Positions 46,299-53,294 of a stretch of 64,000 nt of DNA are shown in pieces (the first letter of the stretch is position 1; every line of letters starts with the position of its first letter). The DNA is from Bacteroidota bacterium (GTDB lineage Bacteria > Bacteroidota > Bacteroidia > CAILMK01 > JACPUW01). The stretch spans positions 78,213-142,212 of the forward strand of contig JACPUW010000004.1 in assembly GCA_016192035.1 (NCBI GenBank), given 5' to 3'. The notes beneath the pieces were generated by a model. The model was not told where the DNA came from, ran no database searches, and was given only the letters and a program-made list of their open reading frames with translations. The position numbers and the translations under genes were made by a program.

Positions 46299-47093
46299 CT
46301 ATAGATGACTGTCTAGCTGCGCCATGAGCGCTTCTCTGGTAAGGGTGCCGCTGTGCTGCCACACGGCTTTTCCCTGTACAAAGAGCATAAACACGGGCAC
46401 GCCACTTATGGCGTACTCCTTAGCTATATCCTTGCTCTTGTCCACGTCCACGCGCAGCACGGTGGCGCGGCCCTGGTAGTCGGCTTCCAGTTGGTCCACT
46501 ATGGGGGCCATGCGCCGGCAGGGGGCACACCAAACGGTATGGAAATCAACCAGTACGGGTTTTTCGGTGGCCAGCACCTCGCGGAAATCGTCCATGCTCA
46601 GGGTTTGAATGCCGTGGTCTTCGATAGCCTGCGCGTTGGTAAGCGAAAAGCCTGATGCCTCCCAGGCCATTACACCCCCCTGTAGGTTATATACCTGGGC
46701 AAACCCGTTTTTGATGAGTTTGTTGGCCGCGCTACTGCTCCTGCCCCCTGATTTGCAGTACACATAGATGGGTTTTGTTTTGTCCATCAAGTTGATTTTC
46801 TTCTCAAAATCGGGGTCATATATATCTATTACGCTGGCCTGGCCTATGGTGCCCTGTGCTACCTCGCCGGGGGTCCGCACGTCGAGCACTATGCCGCTGC
46901 CTGATGACACAAGCTCCTTAAACCGTTCTGGGCCTATGTCCTGGACTTTTGGCTTGGGTTTTTCTGCTTCGCCCGTTGTTTCTGACGCGGTGTTTGTGGT
47001 GTCGCCCTGGCCCTGCGCACAGGCACTAAGAGAAACCAACGAAATGAGGAAAAGGAACTGGATGCCGTGTTTGAGTATAATGTGTGTATGCAT
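46299..47093 (-). CDS. Rhodanese-thioredoxin fusion lipoprotein
   Basis: A 264-residue periplasmic lipoprotein. Lipobox LSAC with Cys25. Rhodanese domain at about residues 50-150 with active-site Cys113 in YVYCKSGGRSS; thioredoxin domain at about 165-264 with the redox pair Cys189-Ala-Pro-Cys192 in VWCAPCRRMAP. A linker rich in Thr/Ser/Glu/Lys-Pro joins anchor and rhodanese. Rhodanese moves sulfane sulfur and the thioredoxin could reduce the resulting persulfide on the same molecule, so the fusion may handle sulfur or thiol stress in the periplasm. Cys pair is WCAPC, not the usual WCGPC. A perfect minus-strand TACCTTTG at 47273-47280 is a candidate distal promoter. Confidence 0.92.
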   Translation of the reverse strand: MHTHIILKHGIQFLFLISLVSLSACAQGQGDTTNTASETTGEAEKPKPKVQDIGPERFKELVSSGSGIVLDVRTPGEVAQGTIGQASVIDIYDPDFEKKINLMDKTKPIYVYCKSGGRSSSAANKLIKNGFAQVYNLQGGVMAWEASGFSLTNAQAIEDHGIQTLSMDDFREVLATEKPVLVDFHTVWCAPCRRMAPIVDQLEADYQGRATVLRVDVDKSKDIAKEYAISGVPVFMLFVQGKAVWQHSGTLTREALMAQLDSHL

Positions 47094-47404
47094 AAATGAT
47101 GCTTCTCTAAAGGTTAGAAAAAAGCCTGATGGGCGAAATATGGTGTGTGAAAGGGCCAGAAACCCCTATGCCAATGGAAAAGTTCGGACAGTTGCCTGAG
47201 GCCGCCAACCCTGGTTTGGCCTGTATTTGATTTTGTAGCTGGGCGGGGTGCATGCTGCTGCCGTGCAGGGGGCAAAGGTAATAGCGCGCACCCCTGGCAG
47301 TTCTTAGAGATTTGGGTTGGGGCAGGCTTGACAGCCCTTTACCTTTGGTGAGATGGGCCATATGGATGATCCCAACGCCATGCCTGGCATCTTATCACCG
47401 TCAT
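47094..47404. other. Intergenic region with two opposed promoter elements
   Basis: About 310 bases without a supported gene. Minus strand: perfect TACCTTTG at 47273-47280, possibly for the rhodanese-thioredoxin gene. Plus strand: TTG 47317-47319, 20-base spacer, perfect TACCTTTG 47340-47347, reading into the 3' end of the THUMP-like gene in antisense. No RNA fold was recognised. Confidence 0.45.
47317..47347 (+). promoter_or_regulatory. Plus-strand promoter antisense to the THUMP-like gene
   Basis: TTG, 20 bases, perfect TACCTTTG. An ATG follows 6 bases later (47354) and opens a 38-codon frame ending near 47470. Geometry equals that of rsmA and the MarC-family gene, so it could produce a leaderless small protein or an antisense RNA. 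Confidence 0.5.
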
Positions 47405-48598
47405 TTAGCAACCGGGCACCATCCGCGCATAAAACACACGGGCTGCCGTGCCCACCGTACATGCTATGAGGTAGTCATTATCGGCTCCTTCCGTTATTCC
47501 ATAGCGTTTCACCAGGTCGGCAGCGCTCGCCTTATGGTTGCGCACCAGCACATTGGCCCTATCCAGTGGCCCTTCTATCACTTCAAACACCCTTCCGGGA
47601 AAACCCTCAGGCACGCTGTCAGACAGCAGCAACTGGGTGTTGGCATGGGGTTTTCGCAAGCCGTACCGGGTGCCCAATTGACCGGTGGCCCCCAGCTTGA
47701 TGATGGCCGCATTGGGCTCCAGGATATACCGCCACACAGACGGCACCCCTACGGCTTGTGGGGGCACCTCTGGATTATAAGCCTCATATACTTGTGGAAT
47801 AGCACTTTGCCCTGTCCAGTGTACGGCCACACGGCGCAGGGGGCCGGTATGGCCCACGCGCTGCACGGACAGAATTTCCCTGCACTCGTTTTTCACGGCC
47901 ACCACATAGAGTGCTTCTAGCTGCTGCAGGTGCCGGGCCAGCCAGTCCAGGTCCACCATGGGGCTATACTTGCACAGCACCATGCCAAACCGCTGCAACA
48001 ACTTACCTTGGAGCGCTATGGGGTCGGGCTGATACTGCCCTGGCCCATATACCCGTTGGCCGCCCACCCGCCTTGATGGATCTAAGTACACCACCTGTGC
48101 CTGTCGGTCTATGGTGTCAATAAACCCTTGGGAATCGGCCACATGCACTTCTACCCCATCCAGCCCCAGCTGGGCCAGGTTGCCCTGCGCACAGTAGGCT
48201 AGCTGCGGGTCTTGTTCCACGTACTGCCACCGGCTACTGACCCGCGCCAGGTAGCAGGTATCTGCGCCCAAGCCACCGGTGAGGTCTATGCCACACATGC
48301 CCGGTGGGATGATGGAAGCCTTAAACCCCGCCGTAATTTGAGAGGAGGCCTGTTCTACCGCCTGGCGTGAAGGATACACAATACCAGGGCAGCCAAACCA
48401 CTCAGGGAGTTTGTGGCGGGCCTTTTGTAGCCCGTAGAGCTGCATGCCCAAAAATTTGGCCTTGTCGCCCAGCCGCTTTAGATGCTGAAGCACAAAGGCA
48501 TCGGGCGAAAGGTGCAGGTGTTCAAGCAGGTATGGGTACCAATCTTGGGCTAGTTGATGCAGCCCCGGTTGGCTGGGCGAAACATTGTGACATGTCAA
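47405..48598 (-). CDS. THUMP-like-domain class I methyltransferase
   Basis: About 397 residues. The family, widespread in Bacteroidota, joins an N-terminal helical region, a Rossmann methyltransferase and a C-terminal THUMP-like domain; an RNA substrate is suspected. Visible: LPEWF…GIVYPSRQAVEQASSQ, SAM motif GIDLTGGLGADT with acidic YVEQDPQLA, catalytic-type VVYLDPSRR and KYSPMVDLDWL. Start is TTG overlapping the aroK stop by four bases (TTGA), implying translational coupling; no ATG occurs near. Last gene of the DUF1599-DoxX-aroK-methyltransferase operon. Confidence 0.85.
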   Translation of the reverse strand: MTCHNVSPSQPGLHQLAQDWYPYLLEHLHLSPDAFVLQHLKRLGDKAKFLGMQLYGLQKARHKLPEWFGCPGIVYPSRQAVEQASSQITAGFKASIIPPGMCGIDLTGGLGADTCYLARVSSRWQYVEQDPQLAYCAQGNLAQLGLDGVEVHVADSQGFIDTIDRQAQVVYLDPSRRVGGQRVYGPGQYQPDPIALQGKLLQRFGMVLCKYSPMVDLDWLARHLQQLEALYVVAVKNECREILSVQRVGHTGPLRRVAVHWTGQSAIPQVYEAYNPEVPPQAVGVPSVWRYILEPNAAIIKLGATGQLGTRYGLRKPHANTQLLLSDSVPEGFPGRVFEVIEGPLDRANVLVRNHKASAADLVKRYGITEGADNDYLIACTVGTAARVFYARMVPGC

Positions 48599-48615
48599 TT
48601 GTCAATTGTCAATTG
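48595..48615 (-). repeat. Three tandem TCAATTG units across the aroK stop
   Basis: Copies at 48595-48601, 48602-48608 and 48609-48615. They encode the last residues of shikimate kinase and carry the overlapping TTG start of the next gene. Because the unit is 7 bases, gain or loss of a copy would change the aroK C-terminus and its spacing to the downstream start. Confidence 0.7.
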
Positions 48616-49107
48616 AGCGGCAAGCCTTTCGGGGGTAAAAAACTCAGGGTGCAGCACCAAATGGGCCCGGGCATAGAACTGTGAGCGTTCTTGGAGCAGG
48701 GCATGCACCCGCCCCCTTAGCCCTTCGCCCTCGGCCAGCCTCAGCATAGGGCGGTCGGCCTTGGCTTTGCCGAGCCTTTCCACCAGTTGTCCTTCAAACA
48801 GTTTGAGATACACCGTATAGCCCTGGGCAAGCATCCAGTCCATATTGCCATCTTGGCAGGGAGTGCCCCCGCCGGTGGCTATCACCCCTGGTTCGCGTGC
48901 CGCCTGGCGCAGTGCATCTGATTCGTACTTTCTAAAGGCCTCTTCGCCCATCTCGTCAAACCATGAGGGTATGGGTTTACCCGATTGGGTTTCTATCCAC
49001 TCGTCAAGGTCAGTAAAGGGAATCCCCAGCTTACCTGCCAGTTTCTTGCCATAAGTGGTTTTGCCACTGCCCATAAACCCTACCAAAAAAATATTGCGGT
49101 CTATCAT
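48595..49107 (-). CDS. aroK: Shikimate kinase
   Basis: A 170-residue P-loop kinase phosphorylating shikimate at O3 in the chorismate pathway. Walker A GFMGSGKTT (residues 10-18), shikimate-binding FTDLDEWIE and the FRKYES, and ATGGGTP segment; lid arginine region KADRPML. Normal length. Lies 20 bp after the DoxX-like gene and overlaps the methyltransferase start by 4 bp; the stop region is built of TCAATTG repeats. Confidence 0.95.
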   Translation of the reverse strand: MIDRNIFLVGFMGSGKTTYGKKLAGKLGIPFTDLDEWIETQSGKPIPSWFDEMGEEAFRKYESDALRQAAREPGVIATGGGTPCQDGNMDWMLAQGYTVYLKLFEGQLVERLGKAKADRPMLRLAEGEGLRGRVHALLQERSQFYARAHLVLHPEFFTPERLAAQLTIDN

Positions 49108-49127
49108 GTATGGTGGTGCTTCCTTGG

Positions 49128-50240
49128 TTATAGGGCCTTATTTCCCATCAGGGCCAGTATGTCGCTGGCCTGTGGCATTCTGGTAGATGGCCATTTGGCC
49201 AGTATGGTGGTGCCGTGGAATAGCACCAGTCCCGGGTTGCTCCTAATCACCGTTTTCAGCATGGTTTTGTCGGCTTGTAGGTAGCCCAGTCCCCCACCCA
49301 GGGTTGCCACTTGGTCGGTAGTGCCTGCCGTGAGGTGGTAGGTAGATACCTGCTGCCGGGCTAGTTCCTTTTCCAGGGCCAGTAGGGCCGGGTGCTTGTC
49401 ACTGTCTGCCCGTTCCAAATCATACTGTATGGTAAGCAGCTTATACCCAGGGTTGTTCAGGAAAGTGTCGGTCACATCAACCCCTTGTTTATCAAGGAAC
49501 ACGAAATCATGAATGGGTGCCGGTACGCCGGGGTCAATCACCTTGTCGCGGCGGTCTATGTAGGTGTAGCTGTCCAGGTCGGGGTAATTGCCCAGTTGGT
49601 CCATGGGTATTTCTATCTCTTGTCCATTTTTTTCATACACAAACACGATTTCTATCACCGGTTCACGTATGCTTTTCATTTTCTGGGCTATATCGGTTCC
49701 CACCTTGTATGGCCTAAAGTCTATGGCCGGCAGGTAGCGATAGGTATATACCGGAAAGGCCAAAGAAGCCAGCGCGGCCACGGCGGTGAGCTTGTTGCCC
49801 ATGCCACTGGGCAGCAGGGGTTTGATATGCTTTTGGCCCCTGAGCAGCAAGAGTATGAGCCCCAGCACCGCCAGGTCTTTGGCAAAAGATTGCCAGGGGG
49901 TGAGCGGAATGGCGTCGCCAAAGCAGCCACAGTCGGTTACCTTGTTGAAATACGCTGAGTAAAAGGTGAGAAAGGTGAAAAACAGGATCATGGCCAGGAG
50001 CAGGCGGTTGACGGTGCGGGGAGCCTGCCCCAGCAGGAGCATAATGCCCAGGGCCACTTCTACCACACATATGGCAATGGCCATCCACATGGCCAGTGGC
50101 ACCAGCCATAGGGTGCCAAACACTTCAAAATATTCTTCCAGTTTATACCCAAAGCCCATGGGGTCATTGGCTTTGATAAATCCCGAAAAAATAAAAAGTA
50201 CCCCCACCAGCAGGCGGGCCAGGTTAGTTATTGCTTTCAT
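49128..50240 (-). CDS. BT_3928-type DoxX/MauE-like membrane protein
   Basis: A 370-residue protein. The first ~150 residues contain four transmembrane helices of the DoxX/MauE type (ARLLVGVLFIFSGFIKANDP, WMAIAICVVEVALGIMLLL, LAMILFFTFLTFYSAYF), with TDCGCFGD after the third, a pair of cysteines suited to redox exchange. A further helix follows and then a ~200-residue soluble C-terminal domain with a thioredoxin-like flavour but without an obvious CxxC. Bacteroidota carry this gene behind DUF1599 in a conserved cluster. Likely an electron or thiol carrier of the inner membrane; exact role unknown. Start overlaps the DUF1599 stop by 17 bp. Confidence 0.88.
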   Translation of the reverse strand: MKAITNLARLLVGVLFIFSGFIKANDPMGFGYKLEEYFEVFGTLWLVPLAMWMAIAICVVEVALGIMLLLGQAPRTVNRLLLAMILFFTFLTFYSAYFNKVTDCGCFGDAIPLTPWQSFAKDLAVLGLILLLLRGQKHIKPLLPSGMGNKLTAVAALASLAFPVYTYRYLPAIDFRPYKVGTDIAQKMKSIREPVIEIVFVYEKNGQEIEIPMDQLGNYPDLDSYTYIDRRDKVIDPGVPAPIHDFVFLDKQGVDVTDTFLNNPGYKLLTIQYDLERADSDKHPALLALEKELARQQVSTYHLTAGTTDQVATLGGGLGYLQADKTMLKTVIRSNPGLVLFHGTTILAKWPSTRMPQASDILALMGNKAL

Positions 50241-50796
50241 GGTGTTGATTGGTTTCCCCGTGCTTGATCATGGCAAATACGGCATAGTTGATTATGTCCA
50301 TCAAATTGGATTCAATGCCTTCAGATATGGTGGTTTGTCCTTGATTGTCTATTATTTGGCGGATACGGAGCAGCTTGGTAATGATAAGATCGGTAAAAGA
50401 GGTAGGCCACATATGCCGCCATACTTCCCCGTAGTCGTGGTTCTTCTTCATCATAAGTGCCTTGGCCGTTTCCAATTGTCGCAGAAACATGCCTTCTAGT
50501 TGATCAAAGGGCATAACCTGGGCACTTGCGGGGTCTAGGGGCCCCAGTTCCATTTGTACCAGGGTCATGGCGGCGTAGTTTACCAGCCCAATGCACTCCT
50601 CCAGGGGGCCATCGTCCACCATTTGCTGCTGCTTTTCTTCTATGGTGCGCATGCGTTTGGCCTTGATATAGAGTTGGTCCACCAGGCTGGGCACCCGTAG
50701 CACGCGCCATGAGGGGCCGTAGTCTTGGTTCTTGGCCACAAACACCGCCCGGCATTTGCTTATGGCATAGGCGTACTGTTTCTCGGTATCTGCCAT
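50224..50796 (-). CDS. DUF1599 protein
   Basis: About 190 residues consisting of two similar halves: AYAISKCRAVFVAKNQDYGPSWRVLR … LYIKAKRMRTIEE and KALMMKKNHDYGEVWRHMWPTS … ITKLLRIRQIID. The repeated K(N/K)xDYG(P/E)xW motif is the DUF1599 signature and recalls all-alpha NTP pyrophosphatase (MazG-like) proteins; activity unproven. ATG 50796 is used because a perfect promoter element lies between it and the longer frame start at 50838. First gene of the operon leading to DoxX-like, aroK and the THUMP-like methyltransferase. Confidence 0.88.
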   Translation of the reverse strand: MADTEKQYAYAISKCRAVFVAKNQDYGPSWRVLRVPSLVDQLYIKAKRMRTIEEKQQQMVDDGPLEECIGLVNYAAMTLVQMELGPLDPASAQVMPFDQLEGMFLRQLETAKALMMKKNHDYGEVWRHMWPTSFTDLIITKLLRIRQIIDNQGQTTISEGIESNLMDIINYAVFAMIKHGETNQHHESNN

Positions 50797-50812
50797 GGGC
50801 TTTATGGATGGC

Positions 50813-50843
50813 CAAATGTATTGGCCTAGGGCGGGCAAAAGTA
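50813..50843 (-). promoter_or_regulatory. Tandem promoter elements before DUF1599
   Basis: Two perfect minus-strand TAnnTTTG elements: TACATTTG at 50813-50820 and TACTTTTG at 50836-50843. The nearer one ends 16 bases before the chosen ATG. Two start points would allow separate regulation of the aroK operon. Confidence 0.5.
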
Positions 50844-51110
50844 GTTAACAGGGCTTTAAGGCCACATTTTGCCGGCAGTTGCCCTCAGGCATCCGCCCCA
50901 GCATGTGCTTAACTATGGGTATATACACACATCCTACACCCATTGGGGTTATGGGTGCTCAAATTCCATTTCAAGGGTTTGGCACCCTTGCCGTCCGTTT
51001 TTAGATATCACCTCAGGCACCATTCCCTGTACCCTGTGCCACGACAGGCTTGAGCGGGGGGTAAGTTAAAAGGCGTTGGGTAAAATGTGCGTAAATCTTT
51101 GGATCTGTGA
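50844..51110. other. Intergenic region with repeat copy
   Basis: No gene supported. Holds one copy of a 53-bp interspersed repeat (50933-50985) that recurs at 60716-60768, and leads into the direct repeat at 51111. Confidence 0.5.
50933..50985. repeat. 53-bp interspersed repeat, copy A
   Basis: From CCTACACCCATTGGGG to TTTGGCAC; 52 of 53 bases equal those at 60716-60768. It contains short inverted arms ACCCAT/ATGGGT that could form a hairpin. Intergenic in both places. Confidence 0.85.
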
Positions 51111-51209
51111 TGGATATTCCACCCCTTCGGGGTTTTGCCATGGCCTGCCATGGTCAGAACAATAACGGCCGTGTAGGTACAGGGCATGCCGGTCCCTACA
51201 CCCCGTGCC
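51111..51209. repeat. ~100-bp direct repeat left of the toxin-antitoxin pair
   Basis: Shares a 33-base identical core (51119-51151) with the copy at 51951-52051 and similar flanks ending CCCCGTGCC. Contains the hairpin ACCCC-TTC-GGGGT and the near-palindrome CCATGGCCTGCCATGG. A related unit occurs near 60832. Confidence 0.85.
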
Positions 51210-51241
51210 ACGTGCCACTACCCTTTGCTTTCCCTTCAAGT

Positions 51242-51496
51242 TTACCCGTAAATATCCTTTCGGTGTCCCAGGTCTATGACATCAACCAAAAGCATGTCGT
51301 CAATTACTTCATAAATAATCCGGTAGCTTCCCACCCGGATACGTAAGCCGTCCCGGTACCTAAGTTTTTTATAGCCCATGGGCCTTGGATTCTCTCCGAG
51401 TCTATAAATGGCCTCCTTAATTTGGGTGTAGTACGGTTCATTGATCTTTTCAAGGGCACTCATTGCGCGTTTGCGCAAAAAAACCCTATATGCCAT
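51242..51496 (-). CDS. RelE/ParE-family toxin
   Basis: An 84-residue basic protein of the RelE/ParE fold (YRVFLRKRAMSALEKIN, NPRPMGYKKLRYRDGLRIRVGSYRIIYEV, VDVIDLGHRKDIYG). The L-R-VG-YRIIYEV and C-terminal HR-DIY segments match RelE-type ribosome-dependent mRNA interferases. ATG 51496 is chosen, giving an 11-bp overlap with the antitoxin gene upstream, typical of coupled type II modules. The module sits between two direct repeats. Confidence 0.9.
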   Translation of the reverse strand: MAYRVFLRKRAMSALEKINEPYYTQIKEAIYRLGENPRPMGYKKLRYRDGLRIRVGSYRIIYEVIDDMLLVDVIDLGHRKDIYG

Positions 51497-51704
51497 CGCC
51501 AGTTTTTCGGTTAGCCTCAATTAACCTAAAGGCATCGTCTATTGGCATAGATGGTCTTTGGTCTTTCTTGCCTTCATCATATAGCCTTACATCTTCAAGC
51601 TCTTCCAGTTCTTCCAGAATAGCCTCATATACACTCATTGGGAGCACCACCGATAGCTTTTTGCCAAAGCTATCAGTAATAAACTGCGGATTAACTCTTA
51701 TCAT
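51486..51704 (-). CDS. Antitoxin of the RelE-type module
   Basis: A 72-residue protein upstream of and overlapping the toxin gene. N-terminal QFITDSFGKKLSVVLPMSVYEAILEELEEL is a beta-strand plus helix DNA-binding/dimerisation unit of the Phd/RelB-like kind; the acidic, less ordered C-terminus (DEGKKDQRPSMPIDDAFRLI) would wrap the toxin. Expected to repress its own promoter alone or with the toxin. Family assignment rests on context and pattern. Confidence 0.85.
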   Translation of the reverse strand: MIRVNPQFITDSFGKKLSVVLPMSVYEAILEELEELEDVRLYDEGKKDQRPSMPIDDAFRLIEANRKTGDGI

Positions 51705-51950
51705 ATCTAATGATTTTAATTACAGCGCGTTACATAGTCTGCTACTCAATACGAAATTGATTCAACCAAAGTTCTCTTTGAACGTTTCCGATGTACTTGC
51801 CAATACACCCACAAAGTAAGCACAGCCGTACCAATATCCCTTAGGTAAAAAATGTAGGGGGTGGATATTCAAAATCATCCGTACGGTTTCCCTGTTTCCC
51901 GTCCTGGCCCCACACTAAGCAGATTTTGCTGTATTGCATTGGTTGTGTGC
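51705..51950. other. Upstream region of the toxin-antitoxin pair
   Basis: No gene recognised. AT-rich near the antitoxin start and probably containing its promoter and operator, although no perfect TAnnTTTG was found. Confidence 0.35.
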
Positions 51951-52051
51951 GGAATATGCCACCCCTTCGGGGTTTTGCCATGGCCTGCCATTGTCAGATG
52001 GATAACGACCGTGTAGGGACAGGGCATGCCCCATGCCCCATGCCCCGTGCC
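51951..52051. repeat. ~100-bp direct repeat right of the toxin-antitoxin pair
   Basis: Second copy of the repeat at 51111-51209, same orientation, offset 840 bases. The 33-base core is 51959-51991. Its right end abuts the promoter element of the Lrp-like gene. Confidence 0.85.
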
Positions 52052-52059
52052 TATTTTTG
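52052..52059 (+). promoter_or_regulatory. Promoter element of the Lrp-like gene
   Basis: Perfect TATTTTTG, ending 27 bases before the ATG at 52087 and beginning directly at the end of the direct repeat. Confidence 0.5.
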
Positions 52060-52086
52060 AGCATCAAAGCCGCAAGCCGACCCCCA

Positions 52087-52608
52087 ATGCCCAAGCGACA
52101 GTTTGACCACGAGGATATAACCCTGCTCAATGCCCTTCAACGACAGGGCGACCTAAGCCTGCTCCAACTGAGCAAAAAAGTGGGGCTAGGCATTTCCACG
52201 GTCTTTTCGCGCATATCAAGGCTCAAAAAAGCGGGCTTGCTGCCCAGCATACACTACGCACTCAATAAGGAAGCCCTGGGATACCGGGAGGTCTTTTTGG
52301 TGAAAATCAATGCCCGAAAGGAAGACCAAGCCCTGTCTGCACTGGAAAAAACACTACTCGACGACGGGCTGGTAGAGCAGCTATGGCTGCCCCACACAGA
52401 CGACACCATGGGCGCGGCGGTCTATAAGGCACTGGTGAGGGCCCGGAACACGGCAGCTTTTGGCGACTGGTGCGCCAAACTCATTAAAACCCACCAGTGC
52501 ATGATAGAGCATGAGCGCGTGGACATACTCCTAAAGGAACGCAGCAGCCTTAAAGTCACCCACCACGACCTGCCCGCCCTGCGCAAACTGGAGGAGGATA
52601 CGGAGTAA
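52087..52608 (+). CDS. Lrp/AsnC-like transcriptional regulator
   Basis: A 173-residue regulator. Winged helix-turn-helix at about residues 8-60 (DITLLNALQRQGDLSLLQLSK, LGISTVFSRISRLKKAGLL), then a ligand-binding RAM-like region (VFLVKINARKEDQALSALEKTL). The C-terminus is longer than in typical Lrp (usual ~150 residues) and ends in an acidic tail. ATG 52087 directly precedes the helix-turn-helix. Ligand and targets unknown; the next genes encode T9SS proteins. Confidence 0.85.
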   Translation: MPKRQFDHEDITLLNALQRQGDLSLLQLSKKVGLGISTVFSRISRLKKAGLLPSIHYALNKEALGYREVFLVKINARKEDQALSALEKTLLDDGLVEQLWLPHTDDTMGAAVYKALVRARNTAAFGDWCAKLIKTHQCMIEHERVDILLKERSSLKVTHHDLPALRKLEEDTE

Positions 52609-52747
52609 TTGCCATCGACCCCTGTAGGCTTTGCGCCTTAAATGGCTTAGGCACCCATCTTTCCCGGCCCACTGGGCTTCACAAGTTGCATTCTTGTCCC
52701 ATCAGTGTTTCTGTGCCAATCGTTCTACACCCTGGCCCTATTTACCC

Positions 52748-52755
52748 TAGATTTG
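52748..52755 (+). promoter_or_regulatory. Promoter element before the truncated T9SS gene
   Basis: Perfect TAGATTTG, 35 bases before the ATG at 52791. A TTC (52723-52725) instead of TTG lies 22 bases upstream. Confidence 0.5.
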
Positions 52756-52790
52756 TTATCATCTCATCATTACTTACATCTTTTCACATG

Positions 52791-53294
52791 ATACCATCAC
52801 CTACCCCACCTTATACCCCCAACTGGAACATCTTGTGGGGCAACGGCAACCATGAGTACCTGAGCGATTACCACCTGGGCGACAAAAACCAGGGATGCAT
52901 GAAGCCAGAAATCTATTTGGACGGCACCTTGTTTTTCTACACCAATGTGCAGCAAACCGCCACCAGTTGGTACAATGGCTGCTATGGCTCACTACTGCCC
53001 CCGGCATCCATAGGCCCGCTGCCCGATAGCCCAAAAACGGAAGTGGAAATGGAAATGGCCGTGTACCCCAACCCCGCCCATGACATGTTTACCCTGCGGT
53101 ATGGGGGCTGGGAGCCTGGCGCAAGGCCAGAACTCACCATACTCACTACCACTGGACAAGTAGTTTGGCAACAAAAAATACGCAGCTACCAAACAGAGGT
53201 AAGTACCCGCCATTGGCCCCGTGGCATATACTTGCTGCAGGTGCATGATGCACACCATGGGCTGATTGCCAGAAGAATTGCCATTGAGAAATAA
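52791..53294 (+). CDS. Short T9SS-type protein, probably internally deleted
   Basis: About 167 residues. The last ~80 (VYPNPAHDMFTLRYGG … ILTTTGQVVW … WPRGIYLLQVHD … RRIAIEK) are a complete type A sorting domain. The ~85 residues before it (NWNILWGNGNHEYLS … NQGCMKPEIYL) match no family I know. There is no signal peptide from either ATG 52791 or the longer frame start at 52686, so the protein could not reach the T9SS. Likely the remains of a larger gene. The stop overlaps the ATG of the next gene by one base, so it may still act as a leader cistron. Confidence 0.65.
   Translation: MPSPTPPYTPNWNILWGNGNHEYLSDYHLGDKNQGCMKPEIYLDGTLFFYTNVQQTATSWYNGCYGSLLPPASIGPLPDSPKTEVEMEMAVYPNPAHDMFTLRYGGWEPGARPELTILTTTGQVVWQQKIRSYQTEVSTRHWPRGIYLLQVHDAHHGLIARRIAIEK

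Noticed and set aside
51242..51704. Idea that the direct repeats around the toxin-antitoxin pair are ends of an insertion sequence
   Set aside because: Direct, not inverted, repeats; no transposase, no target duplication visible.
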